This document shows, piece by piece, positions 35,909 to 48,115 of a DNA stretch of 64,000 nt. The stretch spans positions 62,001 through 126,000 of the forward strand of contig VWVT01000001.1 of assembly GCA_008638415.1 (NCBI GenBank). The letters run 5' to 3'. Below the pieces are notes generated by a model that saw only the letters and a program-made list of their open reading frames with translations, ran no database searches and was not told the origin of the DNA. Origin of the DNA: Nocardiopsis sinuspersici (GTDB lineage Bacteria; Actinomycetota; Actinomycetes; Streptosporangiales; Streptosporangiaceae). Within the stretch, counting starts at the first letter, position 1. Each line of letters starts with the position of its first letter. Made by a program: the position numbers and the translations under genes.

Positions 35909-36987
35909 GAGGACTCGACCTCCTGCCCGTTGCCGTTGCTGTCGGAGCCGTCCGTCTCGTCCGTCTCCGCCGTCCCGTCCCGGCCTCCGGAGGCGCCGGG
36001 GGTGTCCGGGCCGCCCTTGCCACCGGGGCCGCCCGTGCCACCGCCGTTCGCGCCCGGTGTGCCGTCCGCACCACCCGGCTTCCCGGAGTCCCCGGGGTCC
36101 TCCGCGCTGGGCCGGGCACGGTCGCCCGCCGCCGGCCCGACGACCTTGGCCTCGGCGGAGTCGGACGCCCCGCCGAACAGCGGCGCCTGCTCGGCCCGCA
36201 CGTCGGAGGGCACCCGCGACTGGTACTCGGGGTCGCGCGCGGTGAGCACCGGGTTGAGGGACAGCTTGGCGACCGTGCCGTCCGGCAGCAGCGCGGGCAT
36301 GTCGATCGCGTTGTGCCGGGCGTAGGTGCCGGGTCCGGGCAGCGGGGTCGGGTGGTCGCCGCGGATACGCTCCTCGGCGATCTCCCGCTGCGTGCGGCGC
36401 TTCTTGGTGCGGGCGGTGTGCGCCAGCACCATGGCGCCCAGGACGGCGGTGATGAGCAGCGCGCCGGTGGCCTCGAAGGCGACCACGTAGCGCAGGAGCA
36501 GCTCGCCCGCGATCCACGGGATGGTGCCGCCCGCCGCCGCGGCGCCCTCGGTCAGGCCCACCGGATCGCCCACGGCGATGCGGGTGATGCCGGTGGCCAG
36601 GGCGCCGACGAAGCACAGGGCCACGACGGCCGTCATGATCCGCTGCCCGCTGATCGTCTCCACCAGGGAGTCGGCCGTGCTGACGCCGACGAGCATCAGC
36701 ACGAACAGGAACAGCATGAGGACGGCGCCGGTGTAGACCACGATCTGCACGACCATCAGGAACGGCGCGGCGTTGATGCCGTAGAAGACGGCCAGGCCGA
36801 CCATGGTCAGCGCCATGGACATGGCCGAGTGCACGGGCTTGCGCGAGAAGACCACGCCCAGGGCGCCGAGGAGGACCACCGATCCCAGGATCCAGAACGT
36901 GGCCGCCTCACCGCCGCCGATCGGGGCGGCCAGGTGCAGGGACCCGTCGAGCGGCGCGCCCGGGGAAACACTGGTGAGCGGGTTCAA
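35896..36987 (-). CDS. nuoJ: NADH-quinone oxidoreductase subunit J (extended tail)
   Basis: A 363-residue membrane subunit. Five hydrophobic segments occupy about residues 25-195, with the pi-bulge helix in [19 protein letters not shown]. The C-terminal 165 residues are cytoplasmic; the last 75 are a Gly/Pro/Asp-rich low-complexity tail ([12 protein letters not shown] and similar). NuoJ is usually 170-290 residues. The start is TTG at 36987, which overlaps the nuoI stop (TTGA) and has GGAGG seven bases upstream; no ATG or GTG is as well placed. Confidence 0.93.
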   Translation of the reverse strand: MNPLTSVSPGAPLDGSLHLAAPIGGGEAATFWILGSVVLLGALGVVFSRKPVHSAMSMALTMVGLAVFYGINAAPFLMVVQIVVYTGAVLMLFLFVLMLVGVSTADSLVETISGQRIMTAVVALCFVGALATGITRIAVGDPVGLTEGAAAAGGTIPWIAGELLLRYVVAFEATGALLITAVLGAMVLAHTARTKKRRTQREIAEERIRGDHPTPLPGPGTYARHNAIDMPALLPDGTVAKLSLNPVLTARDPEYQSRVPSDVRAEQAPLFGGASDSAEAKVVGPAAGDRARPSAEDPGDSGKPGGADGTPGANGGGTGGPGGKGGPDTPGASGGRDGTAETDETDGSDSNGNGQEVESSWTR

Positions 36988-37541
36988 CGGACCGCCTCCG
37001 TGCTCTCCGGCGGCTGCTGCCCGTCCTGCGAGCCGTGCTGGCCGCGCCCGGTGGCGTAGTAGTCCTGGTCGCTGTCGCCCAGGCGCATCGGGTGCGGCGG
37101 CGGCTCCATCCCCTCCTTGAGCGGGGCGAGCAGCTGCTCCTTGGTCCAGATCAGGCTCTGCCTGCTGTCGTCGGCCAGCTCGTACTCGTTGGTCATCGTG
37201 AGGGCGCGCGTGGGGCAGGCCTCCACGCACAGCCCGCACAGGATGCAGCGCAGGTAGTTGATCTGGTACACCCGGCCGTAGCGTTCACCGGGCGAGTACC
37301 TGTCGTCGTCGGTGTTGTCACCGGCCTCCACGTAGATGGCGTCGGCCGGACAGGCCCAGGCGCACAACTCGCACCCGATGCACTTCTCCAGGCCGTCGGC
37401 CCACCTGTTCAGCTGGTGCCGTCCGTGGAAGCGCGGCGCCGTGGGGCGCTTGACCTCCGGGTACTCGACGGTCGGCACCTTCGTGAACATCGCGTGGAAG
37501 GTGACACCGAAACCCTTGACGGGGTTGAGCCACTCAAGCAC
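36984..37541 (-). CDS. nuoI: NADH-quinone oxidoreductase subunit I
   Basis: A 185-residue peripheral-arm ferredoxin-like subunit carrying clusters N6a and N6b. The two CxxCxxCxxxCP motifs are [12 protein letters not shown] and [15 protein letters not shown] 37541 is chosen because AGGAGG lies six bases upstream; it begins [11 protein letters not shown], as in homologues, and overlaps nuoH by 8 bases. A start 15 bases earlier lacks a ribosome site. Confidence 0.96.
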   Translation of the reverse strand: MLEWLNPVKGFGVTFHAMFTKVPTVEYPEVKRPTAPRFHGRHQLNRWADGLEKCIGCELCAWACPADAIYVEAGDNTDDDRYSPGERYGRVYQINYLRCILCGLCVEACPTRALTMTNEYELADDSRQSLIWTKEQLLAPLKEGMEPPPHPMRLGDSDQDYYATGRGQHGSQDGQQPPESTEAVR

Positions 37542-38907
37542 CGGTAACCTCCTCACCCTTCTTGTTGCGGTCGGCAGCGGCGGCCGGAGCCGTCCGCGGC
37601 GGTTCGGCGAGCACGCTGCTGCCGTAGTGCGGGGCGGTGCTCGGTGGCACCGGGAACCCGCCGAAGGCGGGATCCTCGCGCGCGCGGCGGGCGCTCTCGG
37701 CCCGCTGGATCGCCTCCTCCGCGCGCTCGCGGCGCGCGTGGCGCAGCCAGGCGGCGAAGGCGGCCACCGTGGCGGCGGTGAACGCGGCGACCACGAGGCC
37801 GACGACCACCGGCGAAGCGTCCTCCAGGACGAGCATCCGCACGACGGCGACGGCGGTGATCCACACCAGCTGGATCGGGATGAGCACCTTCCAGCCGAGC
37901 TTCATCAGCTGGTCGTAGCGCACCCGGGGCAGGCTGCCGCGCGCCCAGATGAACAGGAACATCACGCCGACGAACTTGAGCAGCCACCACAGGGCGGGCC
38001 ACCATCCCTCGTTGGCCCCGGGGAGGAACGCGGTGATCCCGGGCGGGGCGAGCCAGCCGCCGAGGAAGAGCGTGACGGACACGGCCGCGACCGTGCACAT
38101 GTTCACGTACTCGGCGAGGAAGAACATCGTGAACTTCATGGACCCGTACTCGGTCATGAAGCCGCCGACGATCTCGCCCTCGCCCTCGGCCAGGTCGAAG
38201 GGCAGCCGGTTGGTCTCGCCGACCATCGTCACCAGGTAGACGAGGAAGGACGGCAGGAGCAGCACGGCGAACCACAGTCCGCGCTGGGCCTCGACGATCC
38301 CCGACGTGGTGAGGGTGCCCGACATGATGAAGACCGCGACGAAGGACAGGCCCATCGCGATCTCGTAGCTGATCACCTGCGCGGAGGCGCGCAGGCCGCC
38401 GAGCAGGGCGTAGGGCGACTGGGAGGCCCAGCCGCCGAGCACGAACCCGTAGACCCCCAGCGCGGCGGTGGCCAGGACCACCAGGGCCGCGACGGGCAGG
38501 TCGGTGAGCTGGAGCGGGGTGATGACCCCGAACATGCTCACCTCGGGCCCGATCGGGATGACCGAGAACGCGATGAAAGCGGGCACGGCCGCGATCATCG
38601 GTGCGGCGATGTAGACGAACCGGTCCACCCCGCGCGGGATCAGGTCCTCCTTGAGGGAGAGCTTGATGCCGTCGAACAGGGACTGGAGCAGGCCGAAGGG
38701 GCCCATCCGGTTCGGCCCGTGGCGCTGCTGCATCCGGCCCATGACCTTGCGGTCGGCCATGATCATCATCAGCACGCAGACCATGAGGAAGACGAAGATC
38801 CCCAGCGCCTTGATGGTGGTGATCCACCAGGGATCGCCGCCGAAGGCGCTCAGTGTCTCCTCGGAGGCCAGGTGGGCCACGCGCGGATCGAGAGCGGCGG
38901 GGGTCAC
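37534..38907 (-). CDS. nuoH: NADH-quinone oxidoreductase subunit H
   Basis: A 457-residue membrane subunit at the quinone-chamber junction. Signatures: [28 protein letters not shown], the Glu-rich loop [19 protein letters not shown], and [17 protein letters not shown]-terminal charged tail of about 85 residues extends beyond the core. GTG 38907 overlaps the nuoG stop by 4 bases with GGGAGG upstream. Confidence 0.96.
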   Translation of the reverse strand: MTPAALDPRVAHLASEETLSAFGGDPWWITTIKALGIFVFLMVCVLMMIMADRKVMGRMQQRHGPNRMGPFGLLQSLFDGIKLSLKEDLIPRGVDRFVYIAAPMIAAVPAFIAFSVIPIGPEVSMFGVITPLQLTDLPVAALVVLATAALGVYGFVLGGWASQSPYALLGGLRASAQVISYEIAMGLSFVAVFIMSGTLTTSGIVEAQRGLWFAVLLLPSFLVYLVTMVGETNRLPFDLAEGEGEIVGGFMTEYGSMKFTMFFLAEYVNMCTVAAVSVTLFLGGWLAPPGITAFLPGANEGWWPALWWLLKFVGVMFLFIWARGSLPRVRYDQLMKLGWKVLIPIQLVWITAVAVVRMLVLEDASPVVVGLVVAAFTAATVAAFAAWLRHARRERAEEAIQRAESARRAREDPAFGGFPVPPSTAPHYGSSVLAEPPRTAPAAAADRNKKGEEVTGA

Positions 38908-41366
38908 TGCTGCCTCCCGGATGTGGTGGTGGACGCGGCCAGCAGGACGGTCTGGCCCGCGCCGCCGCCCAGGTCGCGGGGTACGTCGCAGCCGTCGGCG
39001 TTGGCCGGGAGCCAGACGACCCTGTCGGCGATGTCGGTGACGACCACGGGCACGGACACCGACCCGCGTGCGCCGGTGACGTGGAGCGTGCCGCCGTCGG
39101 TGACGCCGACCTCGTCGGCCGTGGCCTTGGACAGGTAGGCGCGGGCCTTGCGGGCGGTTCCGGCGAGGTAGGGCTCGCCGTCCTCCATGCGGCCGGTGCC
39201 GAGCAGCTGGCGCCAGGTGGAGAGGACCGCCTGGCCGGGTTCGGGCCCGGAGGCCTCCACGGGGCGTGTCCGGGGCGCGGCGGTGCGCTGGCCGGCCCAC
39301 AGGCCCAGTTCCATCAGCTCGCCGTAGGCGGACGCGGCGTCCGGCAGTCCCAGGTGCACGTCCATCTGGTCGGCGATCGCGGAGAGCACCCGCAGGTCGG
39401 ACAGTGCGCCGGGCACCCTGAGCGCGTCGCCGAAGGGCCGGTGGCGGCCCTCCCAGTTGACGAAGGTGCCGGACTTCTCCGCCACGGAGGCCACCGGCAG
39501 CACCACGTCGGCGCGGTCGGTGACGTCGCTGGCGCGCAGTTCGAGGCTGACGACGAACGGCACCCGGGCCAGGGCCTCACGCGCGGCGTCGGGGTCGGGC
39601 AGGTCGTCCAGTTCGACCCCGGCGACGAGCAGGGCGTCGAGCTGTCCGGACGCGGCGGCCTCGATGATGGCGGCGGTGTCGCGTCCGGGGGCCTCGGGCA
39701 GGGAGCCCACGTTCCAGGCACGGGCGACCTCCGCGCGGGCGGAGGGGTCGGTGACCGGACGGCCCCCGGGCAGCAGGCCCGGCAGCGCCCCGGCGTCGAC
39801 GGCCCCGCGCTCGCCCGCGCGGCGCGGCACCCACACCAGGCGGGCGCCGGTCCGCGCGGCCAGGGCCGCGGCGGCGGTCAGGGCGCCGGGCACGGCGGCC
39901 AGGCGCTCGCCCACCATGATGACCGAGCCCTCCTCGTTCAGGGCCGACACGACCTCCGGGTCGTCCGTGTCCAGGGCGTTGAGGACGCGGCCCTCGTCAC
40001 CGGGGACCGTCCTGACCAGCGTGCCCTTGGTCTTGGTCAGGCCCAGGCTGGCGTGCGAGGCGACCGAGTAGACCTTGAGCCCGCGCTTGCGCACGCCCTT
40101 GCGCAGCCGCAGGAAGACCAGGGGCGACTCGTCCTCGGGCTCGAATCCGGCCAGGAGCACCGAGGGCGCCTTCTCCAGCGCGGTGAAGTCCACGCCGACC
40201 GGTGTCCCGGCGACGTGGGCGGCCAGGAAGGCGGCCTCCTCCTCGGAGTGCGCGCGGGCACGGGCGTCCACGTCGTTGGTGCGCAGGGCCACGCGGGCGA
40301 ACTTGGCGTAGGCGTAGGCGTCCTCGTAGGTCAGGCGCCCGCCGACCAGGACGCCGACCCGGCCGCGCGCGGCGGACAGGCCCTGGGCGGCCATGCTGAC
40401 GGCCTCGGGCCAGGAGGCGAACTCCAGGGCCCGGGACTCCTCGTCGCGCACCAGCGGACGGGACAGGCGGTCGGACTGGGTGGCGTAGCTGAACGCCCAC
40501 CGCCCCTTGTCGCAGTTCCACTCCTCGTTGACCTGGGGGTCGTCCCCGGCCAGGCGGCGCATGACCTTGCCGCGCCGGTGGTCGGTGCGCTGGGCGCACC
40601 CGTCGGCGCAGTGCTCGCACACGCTGGGCGTGGACACCAGGTCGAAGGGGCGCGACCGGAACCGGTAGGCGGAGCCGGTGAGCGCGCCGACCGGGCAGAT
40701 CTGCACGGTGTTGCCGGAGAAGTAGGACTGGAAGGGCTCGCCCTCGGCGATGCCGACCTGCTCCTGGGCGCCTCGGTCCATCAGTTCGATGAGCGGGTCG
40801 CCCGCGATCTGGGCCGCGAAGCGGGTGCAGCGGGCGCACTGGACGCAGCGCTCCCGGTCCAGCAGCACCTGCGAGGACAGCGCGATCGGTTTGGGGAAGG
40901 TCCGCTTGACGTCGACGAAGCGGGTCTCGCCCTGCCCGGTGGACATGGCCTGGTTCTGCAGGGGGCACTCGCCGCCCTTGTCGCAGACCGGGCAGTCCAG
41001 CGGGTGGTTGATGAGCAGGAACTCCATGATCCCGCGCTGGGCCTTCTCCGCCACCGGGGAGGTCAGGTGGGTCTTGACCACCATCCCCTCCATCACGGTG
41101 ATGGTGCAGGAGGCCTGCGGCTTGGGCATGCCGCGCCCGTTGCCCATGTCGGGGATCTCGACCAGGCACTGGCGGCAGGCCCCGACCGGGTCCAGGAGCG
41201 GGTGGTCGCAGAACCTGGGGATCTGGATGCCGAGGAGTTCGGCGGCCCGGATCAGCAGGGTCCCCTTCGGCACCTGGATCTGGAAACCGTCGATGGTGAC
41301 GGTGACGAGGTCCTCCGGGGGCGGCGCCGGCGCCGATCCACCGGAGGAGTTGGAGGTGACTGTCAC
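38904..41366 (-). CDS. nuoG: NADH-quinone oxidoreductase subunit G
   Basis: An 820-residue iron-sulfur subunit. The N-terminal [2Fe-2S] domain has [20 protein letters not shown]. Then follow the His-ligated [17 protein letters not shown] region, [10 protein letters not shown], and CPVGALT for N4 and N5. The extra N7 cluster ligands are present ([10 protein letters not shown] plus a later Cys in [10 protein letters not shown]). A molybdopterin-oxidoreductase-like C-terminal half completes it. GTG 41366 overlaps nuoF by 4 bases. Confidence 0.96.
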   Translation of the reverse strand: MTVTSNSSGGSAPAPPPEDLVTVTIDGFQIQVPKGTLLIRAAELLGIQIPRFCDHPLLDPVGACRQCLVEIPDMGNGRGMPKPQASCTITVMEGMVVKTHLTSPVAEKAQRGIMEFLLINHPLDCPVCDKGGECPLQNQAMSTGQGETRFVDVKRTFPKPIALSSQVLLDRERCVQCARCTRFAAQIAGDPLIELMDRGAQEQVGIAEGEPFQSYFSGNTVQICPVGALTGSAYRFRSRPFDLVSTPSVCEHCADGCAQRTDHRRGKVMRRLAGDDPQVNEEWNCDKGRWAFSYATQSDRLSRPLVRDEESRALEFASWPEAVSMAAQGLSAARGRVGVLVGGRLTYEDAYAYAKFARVALRTNDVDARARAHSEEEAAFLAAHVAGTPVGVDFTALEKAPSVLLAGFEPEDESPLVFLRLRKGVRKRGLKVYSVASHASLGLTKTKGTLVRTVPGDEGRVLNALDTDDPEVVSALNEEGSVIMVGERLAAVPGALTAAAALAARTGARLVWVPRRAGERGAVDAGALPGLLPGGRPVTDPSARAEVARAWNVGSLPEAPGRDTAAIIEAAASGQLDALLVAGVELDDLPDPDAAREALARVPFVVSLELRASDVTDRADVVLPVASVAEKSGTFVNWEGRHRPFGDALRVPGALSDLRVLSAIADQMDVHLGLPDAASAYGELMELGLWAGQRTAAPRTRPVEASGPEPGQAVLSTWRQLLGTGRMEDGEPYLAGTARKARAYLSKATADEVGVTDGGTLHVTGARGSVSVPVVVTDIADRVVWLPANADGCDVPRDLGGGAGQTVLLAASTTTSGRQQ

Positions 41367-42682
41367 TGGTGTCCTCCCGTCGAGGTCGGCTGGTCGCCCC
41401 ACAGGGTGGCCTTGGTGTGGTCGAAGGGGCACGCGCCCCTCTCGACGTGGTCGATGTACTCCTGGCGGAAGTACTTGATCGAGGACATGACCGGGCTGGT
41501 CGCGCCGTCGCCGAGGGCGCAGAAGGCACGGCCGAGCAGGTTGTCGCAGATGTCCAGGAGCTTGTCGAGGTCGGCCTCGGTGCCCTCGCCCCTCTCCAGC
41601 CGGTCCAGGACCTGGACCATCCAGAAGTTGCCCTCGCGGCAGGGCGTGCACTTGCCGCAGGACTCATGGGCGTAGAAGGCGATCCAGCGGCCGACGGCGC
41701 GTACCACGCAGGTGGTCTCGTCGAAGATCTGGAGCGCGCGGGTGCCGAGCATGGACCCGGCGGCGCCCACCGACTCGAAGTCGAGCGGGGTGTCCAGGTG
41801 CTCCTCGGTGAAGATCGGCGTGGAGGAGCCGCCGGGGGTCCAGAACTTGAGCTGGTGCCCGGGGCGGATTCCGCCCGCCATGTCGAGCAGTTCGCGCAGG
41901 GTGATGCCGAGCGGCGCCTCGTACTGTCCCGGGTTGGCGACGTGCCCGGACAGGGAGAAGAAGCCGAACCCGGCGGACTTCTCGGTGCCCATGGACGTGA
42001 ACCACTCGGTGCCGTTGGCGACGATGCTCGGCACGCTGGCGATGGACTCGACGTTGTTCACCACGGTGGGCGAGGCGTAGAGCCCGGCCACGGCGGGGAA
42101 GGGCGGCTTGAGCCGGGGCTGGCCCCGGTAGCCCTCCAGGGAGTCCAGCAGGGCGGTCTCCTCACCGCAGATGTAGGCGCCCGCCCCGGCGTGGACGACG
42201 ACGTCGAGGTCGAAGCCGCTGCCGAGGACGTCCTTGCCCAGCAGCCCCGCCTCGTAGGCGTCGGCGACGGCCTGGCGCAGGCGGCGGATGACGTGGAGGA
42301 CCTCGCCGCGCACGTAGATGAAGGCCTGGCTGGACCTGATCGCGTACGCCGCGATCGCCACGCCCTCCACCAGCACGTGCGGGTTGGCGAGCATGAGCGG
42401 GATGTCCTTGCAGGTGCCCGGCTCGGACTCGTCGGCGTTGACGACGAGGTAGCGCGGGTTGGGGTTGTCCGCGGGCAGGAAGCCCCACTTCATCCCCGTG
42501 GGGAACCCGGCGCCGCCCCGGCCGCGCAGGCCGGACTTCTTGACCAGGTCCACGATGGCGTCGGGCTCCATGCCCAGGGCCGTGCGCAGGGCGCCGTAGC
42601 CGCCGGTGGCCTGGTAGCCCTCCAGGGTGAAGGAGTCCGGGCGGTCCCAGTTCTCCGAGAGGATCGGGGTCAGGGTGGTCAT
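41363..42682 (-). CDS. nuoF: NADH-quinone oxidoreductase subunit F
   Basis: The 439-residue NADH- and FMN-binding subunit. The NADH loop is [18 protein letters not shown]. The FMN site includes [16 protein letters not shown]. The N3 cluster ligands are [12 protein letters not shown] with a later Cys in [12 protein letters not shown]. The ATG overlaps the nuoE stop (ATGA). This is the electron entry point. Confidence 0.97.
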   Translation of the reverse strand: MTTLTPILSENWDRPDSFTLEGYQATGGYGALRTALGMEPDAIVDLVKKSGLRGRGGAGFPTGMKWGFLPADNPNPRYLVVNADESEPGTCKDIPLMLANPHVLVEGVAIAAYAIRSSQAFIYVRGEVLHVIRRLRQAVADAYEAGLLGKDVLGSGFDLDVVVHAGAGAYICGEETALLDSLEGYRGQPRLKPPFPAVAGLYASPTVVNNVESIASVPSIVANGTEWFTSMGTEKSAGFGFFSLSGHVANPGQYEAPLGITLRELLDMAGGIRPGHQLKFWTPGGSSTPIFTEEHLDTPLDFESVGAAGSMLGTRALQIFDETTCVVRAVGRWIAFYAHESCGKCTPCREGNFWMVQVLDRLERGEGTEADLDKLLDICDNLLGRAFCALGDGATSPVMSSIKYFRQEYIDHVERGACPFDHTKATLWGDQPTSTGGHQ

Positions 42683-43431
42683 GTGGCGTCCTCCTCACCC
42701 TGGTCGGAAGGCTTGGGAGGGAGGTTGTTCGGGTCGGGAGCCGACCATCCGCGCTCCCTGGCCAGCCTGAGCCCGGCCAGGGAGGGCGCGGCGGCCTGGA
42801 CGCCCTCGCCCGCGCGGCCGTCGTCGAACCCGGCCAGCACCCGCGAGGCCTGCTTCCAGGTGCACAGGCCGGCGGGGCCGCGCGTGGGCGCGACGTCGTT
42901 GCCCAGGCTCAGGTCGTCCACCAGCTTCCTGGCGGTCTCGGGGGTCTGGTTGTCGAAGAACTCCCAGTTGACCATCACGACGGGCGCGAAGTCGCAGGCC
43001 GCGTTGCACTCGACGTGCTCCAGCGTGACCTTCCCGTCCCCGGTGGTCTCGCTGTTGCCCACCTCCAGGTGGTCCTTGAGGCTCTGGAAGATCTCGTCGC
43101 CGCCCATCACCGCGCACAGGGTGTTGGTGCACACGCCCACCTGGTAGTCGCCGCCCGGACGGCGGCGGTACATGGTGTAGAACGTGGCGACCGCGTTGAC
43201 CTCGGCGAGGGTGAGGTCGAGCTGGTCGGCGCAAAAGCGCATGCCGGCCTTGCTGACGTGCCCCTCCTCGGCCTGCACCAGGTGCAGCAGCGGCAGCAGC
43301 GCGGACCGCGGCCGGGGATAGCGGCCGATGATCTCCTTGGCGTCCGGTTCCAGCCGGGCCGTGACCTCGGCCGCAAACGCCTCGCGCGGCTCGGCCGCCT
43401 CGGTGGCCTCGGTGTTCTCGTGCTCGTTCAC
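42679..43431 (-). CDS. nuoE: NADH-quinone oxidoreductase subunit E
   Basis: A 250-residue [2Fe-2S] thioredoxin-like subunit (cluster N1a). The ligands are in [11 protein letters not shown] and [16 protein letters not shown]. The N-terminal helical region has [21 protein letters not shown]-terminal extension of about 60 residues (Pro/Asp-rich) goes beyond the core. GTG 43431 overlaps the nuoD stop by 4 bases. Confidence 0.95.
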   Translation of the reverse strand: MNEHENTEATEAAEPREAFAAEVTARLEPDAKEIIGRYPRPRSALLPLLHLVQAEEGHVSKAGMRFCADQLDLTLAEVNAVATFYTMYRRRPGGDYQVGVCTNTLCAVMGGDEIFQSLKDHLEVGNSETTGDGKVTLEHVECNAACDFAPVVMVNWEFFDNQTPETARKLVDDLSLGNDVAPTRGPAGLCTWKQASRVLAGFDDGRAGEGVQAAAPSLAGLRLARERGWSAPDPNNLPPKPSDQGEEDAT

Positions 43432-44723
43432 CGGTCCACGCCTCCCATCACCGGGTCGATACTGGCCACGGCCGCGATGACGTCCGCCACCGTGCCGCCC
43501 TCGCACATGGCCGCGACGGCCTGCAGGTGGGTGAACGAGGGGTCGCGGAAGTGCACGCGGTGCGGACGGGTGCCCCCGTCGCTGACCGCGTAGCAGCCGA
43601 GCTCGCCCTTGGCGCTCTCCACGGCCGCGTAGGCCTGGCCCGCGGGGACCCGGAAGCCCTCGGTGACCAGCTTGAAGTGGTGGATGAGCGCCTCCATGGA
43701 GCCGCTCATGATGTGCGCGATGTGGTCGGGCGAGTTGCCCAGGCCGTCGGGACCCAGTGCCAGCTTGGCGGGCCAGCCGATCTTGGCGTCCTTGATCATC
43801 ACCGGGCCGGGCCGGAGCTTGTCCAGGCACTGCTCGACGATCTTGAGGCTCTCCTCCATCTCGGCCATGCGCACCCGGTAGCGGGCGTAGACGTCGCCGC
43901 CGTCGGAGACGGGGACGTCGAACTCGTAGTCCTCGTATCCGCAGTAGGGCTTGGCCTTGCGCAGGTCCCAGGACAGGCCGGAGGCGCGCAGCAGCGGCCC
44001 GGTGATGCCGAGCGCCATGCAGCCGGGCAGGCCGAGGTGGGCAACGTCCCTGGTGCGGGCGAGGTAGACGGGGTTCTCGTCCAGGAGCTTGCGCATGACG
44101 CGGATGCGCTTGGGCATCTCCTTGAGCAGCTCTCGGATCTTTCCGACCGTGCCGGGCGGCAGGTCCTGCGACACTCCGCCGGGGCGGATGTAGGCGTGGT
44201 TCATCCTCAGGCCGGTGACCAGCTCGAAGATGTCCAGGATCATCTCGCGCTCACGGAAGCCGTTGGTCATGACCGTGGTCGCGCCCAGCTCCATGCCGAA
44301 GGTGGCCATCGCCACGAAGTGCGAGGCCATCCGGTTGAGCTCCATCATCATCACGCGGATGACGCTGGCCCGTTCGGGGACGCGGTCGGTGATGCCGAGC
44401 AGCTTCTCGACCGCCAGGCAGTACGCCGTCTCGTTGAACAGCGGCGTCAGGTAGTCCATGCGGGTGACGAACGTGGTGCCCTGGGTCCAGGTGCGGTACT
44501 CCAGGTTCTTCTCGATACCGGTGTGCAGGTAGCCGATACCGACGCGCGCCTCGGTGCAGGTCTCGCCGTCCAGGGTGAGGATCAGCCGGAGCACGCCGTG
44601 CGTGGACGGGTGCTGGGGCCCCATGTTGACGACGAGGCGCTCGGCGCTGGTGGCCTGCGCCTTCTCGATGACGTCGTCCCAGTCCCCGCCGGAGGCGTCG
44701 ATGTAGTCCTCGGTGACGGTCAT
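43428..44723 (-). CDS. nuoD: NADH-quinone oxidoreductase subunit D
   Basis: The 431-residue 49-kDa subunit that forms the quinone site with NuoB. Signatures are [15 protein letters not shown] (His loop), [17 protein letters not shown] and the conserved C-terminal [17 protein letters not shown]. Located 49 bases after nuoC. The ATG follows GAAGGGAGG. Confidence 0.97.
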   Translation of the reverse strand: MTVTEDYIDASGGDWDDVIEKAQATSAERLVVNMGPQHPSTHGVLRLILTLDGETCTEARVGIGYLHTGIEKNLEYRTWTQGTTFVTRMDYLTPLFNETAYCLAVEKLLGITDRVPERASVIRVMMMELNRMASHFVAMATFGMELGATTVMTNGFREREMILDIFELVTGLRMNHAYIRPGGVSQDLPPGTVGKIRELLKEMPKRIRVMRKLLDENPVYLARTRDVAHLGLPGCMALGITGPLLRASGLSWDLRKAKPYCGYEDYEFDVPVSDGGDVYARYRVRMAEMEESLKIVEQCLDKLRPGPVMIKDAKIGWPAKLALGPDGLGNSPDHIAHIMSGSMEALIHHFKLVTEGFRVPAGQAYAAVESAKGELGCYAVSDGGTRPHRVHFRDPSFTHLQAVAAMCEGGTVADVIAAVASIDPVMGGVDR

Positions 44724-44772
44724 GCCTTGCCTCCCTTCGTGACGGAGTGCGTTGGGGTGGGGATCTGGCGCC

Positions 44773-45531
44773 TCACTTGTAGGACCTCCGCTCGTCCGGC
44801 GGGGGCACGGTGGCGCCCCGGTACTCGACCGGGATGCCGCCCAGCGGGTAGTCCTTGCGCTGGGGGTGGCCGTGCCAGTCGTCGGGCATCTGGATGCGGG
44901 TCAGCGCGGGGTGCCCGTCGAAGACGATCCCGAAGAAGTCCCAGGCCTCGCGCTCGTGCCAGTCGTTGGTCGGGTAGACCGACACGATCGAGGGCACGTG
45001 CGGGTCGGCGTCGGGGCAGGTGGTGGCGACGCGGATCTCGCTGTTGTGGGTGAGGGAGCGGAAGTGGTAGACCGCGTGCAGCTCCCGGCCGGTGTCGTCG
45101 GGGAAGTGCACGCCCGCCACCCCGGTGCACAGCTCGTAGCGCAGCGACGGGTCGTCGCGCAGCACGCGCGCCACCTCCAGGAGCGCCTCGCGGCGCACGT
45201 GGAAGGTGAGCTCGCCGAGGGCGACCTCGACCCTCTCGACGGACGCCTTCGGCGCGGAACCCTCCTCGCCCTCGCCCAGGGCGGCCTCCAGGGCGTCGGC
45301 GACCCGGTCGAAGTCCGCGGTGCGCGGGTCGTCGGGGTCGGTGAAGGGGCGCCGGCTCCGCGCGGGAGCGCTCCCCCGGACCCGCAGCCCGCCGTACCCG
45401 GAGGTGTCCCCGGTGGTGGTGGCGCCGAACATCCCGGTGCGCCGGACCGGAGCGTTCAGCCGCTCGCGTCCCTGCTTCTCGGGGAGGTTGGCGGCTTCCT
45501 CGTCGCGTTCGCGTTCGTTGTCGGTGCTCAT
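44773..45531 (-). CDS. nuoC: NADH-quinone oxidoreductase subunit C
   Basis: The 252-residue 30-kDa subunit. The core signature is the acidic-aromatic [16 protein letters not shown] with the conserved [21 protein letters not shown]. The first 90 residues are a charged, poorly conserved extension typical of actinomycetes. The start ATG is one base after the nuoB stop. Confidence 0.96.
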   Translation of the reverse strand: MSTDNERERDEEAANLPEKQGRERLNAPVRRTGMFGATTTGDTSGYGGLRVRGSAPARSRRPFTDPDDPRTADFDRVADALEAALGEGEEGSAPKASVERVEVALGELTFHVRREALLEVARVLRDDPSLRYELCTGVAGVHFPDDTGRELHAVYHFRSLTHNSEIRVATTCPDADPHVPSIVSVYPTNDWHEREAWDFFGIVFDGHPALTRIQMPDDWHGHPQRKDYPLGGIPVEYRGATVPPPDERRSYK

Positions 45532-45532
45532 G

Positions 45533-46078
45533 TCAGTCCTTGCTCACCAGCGGCAGCGAACGGCGGAGCATGCGCTCCTCGTTCTCGGTGATCTCCTGCT
45601 CCCGGTGGGCGCCGAGCTTGGTGTTCTGCACCTTGTCGTGCAGCTTGAGCACGGCGTCCAGGAGCATCTCCGGCCGCGGCGGGCAGCCGGGCAGGTACAT
45701 GTCGACCGGAACGATGTGGTCCACGCCCTGGATGATCGCGTAGTTGTTGAACATGCCGCCGCTGGAGGCGCACACGCCCATGGCGATGACCCACTTGGGT
45801 TCGGGCATCTGGTCGTAGATCTGGCGCAGGACGGGGGCCATCTTCTGGCTGACGCGTCCGGCGACGATCATCAGGTCGGCCTGGCGCGGGGTGGCGCCGA
45901 ACTTCTCCATGCCGAACCGGGCCAGGTCGTAGTGCGGGCCGCCGACGGACATCATCTCGATGGCGCAGCAGGCCAGACCGAACGTGGCGGGCCACATGGA
46001 GCTCTTGCGGGCCAGTCCCACGACCTGCTCGACGGTCGTGAGCACGATGCCGTTGGGCAGTTTCTCTTCGAGTCCCAT
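45533..46078 (-). CDS. nuoB: NADH-quinone oxidoreductase subunit B
   Basis: The 181-residue subunit holding terminal cluster N2. Ligands are the tandem cysteines in [11 protein letters not shown], the one in [10 protein letters not shown], and the one in [11 protein letters not shown]. It passes electrons to menaquinone at the interface with NuoD and NuoH. Confidence 0.97.
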   Translation of the reverse strand: MGLEEKLPNGIVLTTVEQVVGLARKSSMWPATFGLACCAIEMMSVGGPHYDLARFGMEKFGATPRQADLMIVAGRVSQKMAPVLRQIYDQMPEPKWVIAMGVCASSGGMFNNYAIIQGVDHIVPVDMYLPGCPPRPEMLLDAVLKLHDKVQNTKLGAHREQEITENEERMLRRSLPLVSKD

Positions 46079-46184
46079 CAGCTGAGGACCTCCTCCGGGC
46101 TGGGCTGCGGGGTCGGTGCCCTGTTCGGGCGTCGGCGGGCGACGGGTGGGCCAAAGCGAAGCGAGGGCCCGGAGAAAACACCGG

Positions 46185-46544
46185 TCAGTCCCATTCGAGG
46201 CCTCCGCGACGCCACTCGTAGGCGTAGGCGATGGAGACGTTCACCAGGAAGAGGACGATCGCGACCAGGCCGAACCAGCCCAGGGCCTCGAAGTGCACGG
46301 CCCAGGGGATGAGGAAGATGATCTCGATGTCGAAGATGATGAACATCATCGCCGTCATGTAGTACTTGACGGTGAAGCGCCCGCCGCCCGCGGGCTGGGG
46401 CGTGGGTTCGATGCCGCACTCGTAGGCCTGCATCTTGGCGCGGTTGTAGCGCTTGGGTCCCAGGAGCGCCCCGGCGACCATCGACACCACGACGAACGCG
46501 GCGCCGATCCCGCCGAGCACGAATATCGGTGCGTACAGCTCCAC
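46185..46544 (-). CDS. nuoA: NADH-quinone oxidoreductase subunit A
   Basis: A 119-residue three-helix subunit. Motifs: [22 protein letters not shown] and [16 protein letters not shown]. Two GTG starts compete: 46550 is immediately after AGGAGG, and 46544 is six bases from it. The latter gives the family-like N-terminus [11 protein letters not shown] and is used here. It begins the nuo series, 107 bases before nuoB. Confidence 0.95.
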   Translation of the reverse strand: MELYAPIFVLGGIGAAFVVVSMVAGALLGPKRYNRAKMQAYECGIEPTPQPAGGGRFTVKYYMTAMMFIIFDIEIIFLIPWAVHFEALGWFGLVAIVLFLVNVSIAYAYEWRRGGLEWD

Positions 46545-46713
46545 GGTCACCCTCCTCCTGGCTGGTCGGCACGCCCGCGCGGCGTGCCCGGAGCGCTTGT
46601 GATTGCTTTCACTTGTGCGGGCTCTTCTCTGGCTCGTCCCGTATGTCTTGTCCGTTGCTCCGGGCGCGGGCCGCCCGGCTGTGTCCTCGTGGGGCTCCGC
46701 CCCGGCCGGCCGC

Positions 46714-48018
46714 CTAGGCCGCGGGGGCGATGCGGGACAGGCCGTTGATGACCCGGTCCATGGCGTCGCCCTGCGTGGGCTCGGTGAGGTTGGCCAGCAT
46801 CTTCAGCGCGAACTTCATGAGGGTGCGCTGGCGCAGGCCGTACCTGGTCGCGTACTTCATGAACTCGGGCTGGCCGAGGACCTTCACGAAGTAGCGGCCG
46901 AGCGTGTAGTAGCCGCCGTAGGTGTCGGCGAGCACGTCGGGGTAGCGCAGCAGGGCCCGCTCGCGGGTCTGCTGGGTGGGCCTGCCGTGCGCCTGCACGA
47001 TCACGTCGGCGGCGATGTTGCCGGCCTCCATGGCGTAGGCGATGCCCTCGCCGTTGAAGGGGTTGACCATGCCGCCCGCGTCGCCGACGAGCATGAGGCC
47101 GCGGGAGTAGTGCGGCACCCGGTTGAAGCCCATGGGCAGGGCCGCGCCGCGGATGGAGCCCCGCTGGTTGTCCTCGGTGAAGCCCCACTCCTCCGGCATG
47201 GAGTCGGTCCAGCGGCGCAGGAGCTTGCGGTAGTCCACGTCCTTGAAGGAGGCGGTGGAGTTGAGGATGCCGAGCCCGACGTTGCTGGTGCCGTCGCCGA
47301 CGCCGAAGACCCAGCCGTAGCCGGGCAGGAGGACGTCCTTGTCACCGCTGCGGTCCCACAGCTCCAGCCAGGACTCCAGGTAGTCGTCCTGGTGGCGGGG
47401 GCTCTCGAAGTAGGTGCGCACGGCCACGCCCATGGGGCGGTCGTCGCGCTTGCGGACGCCCATGGCCACGGACAGCCGGGAGGAGTTGCCGTCGGCGGCC
47501 ACGACCAGGGGCGCACGGAAGGCGACGGGCTCGCGGTCGGAGTTCCTCGCCTGGACCCCGGCGATGCGGTTGCTGCGCTCGTCCATGAGGGGGCCGGTCA
47601 CGGTGGTGCGCTCCAGGAGCTTGGCCCCCGCGGAGACCGCCCGGTCGACCAGGATCTGGTCGAAGTCGTAGCGGGTGCGCACGAGGCCGAAGCCGGGATA
47701 GGAGGCCAGGTCGGGCCAGGGGAGTTCGAGGCGGGCACCGGCACCGACGATGCGCAGGCCGTGGTTCCTGATCCACCCCTCGTCCTCGAAGGTGATCCCC
47801 ATGGCTGTGAGCTGTTTCACCGCCCGCGGCGTCAATCCGTCCCCGCAGACCTTCTCCCGTGGGAAGGAGGTCTTCTCCAGGAGCAGGACGTCCAGTCCGG
47901 CCTGGGCGAGGTAGTAGGCGGTGGTGGAGCCGGACGGACCGGCGCCGACGACGATGACGTCGGCGTCGTATTCGATCCGTTTCCGGTCTCTGGGAGAGGA
48001 GGTGGCTGTCTCGCTCAC
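46714..48018 (-). CDS. menJ: Geranylgeranyl reductase-family flavoprotein (MenJ-like menaquinone reductase)
   Basis: A 434-residue FAD enzyme. The dinucleotide motif is VVGAGPSGSTTAYYLA (residues 22-37), followed by the family motif FPREKVCGDGLTPRAVKQL. Then VVAADGNSSRLSVA and the second FAD motif GLMLVGDAGGMVNPFNGEGI appear. Homologues such as mycobacterial MenJ saturate one isoprene unit of menaquinone. It lies directly upstream of nuoA in the same direction, and menG lies further upstream, which supports a role in making the quinone used by Complex I. The start is GTG with GAGG eight bases upstream. A Rex-type operator lies about 140 bases ahead. Confidence 0.88.
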   Translation of the reverse strand: MSETATSSPRDRKRIEYDADVIVVGAGPSGSTTAYYLAQAGLDVLLLEKTSFPREKVCGDGLTPRAVKQLTAMGITFEDEGWIRNHGLRIVGAGARLELPWPDLASYPGFGLVRTRYDFDQILVDRAVSAGAKLLERTTVTGPLMDERSNRIAGVQARNSDREPVAFRAPLVVAADGNSSRLSVAMGVRKRDDRPMGVAVRTYFESPRHQDDYLESWLELWDRSGDKDVLLPGYGWVFGVGDGTSNVGLGILNSTASFKDVDYRKLLRRWTDSMPEEWGFTEDNQRGSIRGAALPMGFNRVPHYSRGLMLVGDAGGMVNPFNGEGIAYAMEAGNIAADVIVQAHGRPTQQTRERALLRYPDVLADTYGGYYTLGRYFVKVLGQPEFMKYATRYGLRQRTLMKFALKMLANLTEPTQGDAMDRVINGLSRIAPAA

Positions 48019-48115
48019 GGATGGGTCCTCGACTGCTCGCGCGGGTGCACCGTGGCGGGCCTGCTTGCGGGTCGGGCCCGCGCACGGGGGGAGTTATGGG
48101 CGCTCCGGGGCGCCC

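Noticed and set aside
30224..42000. Several plus-strand open frames of 400-900 codons across the nuo operon
   Set aside because: They are antisense frames produced by high third-position GC in the nuo genes; His/Gln/Arg-rich composition and no domains.
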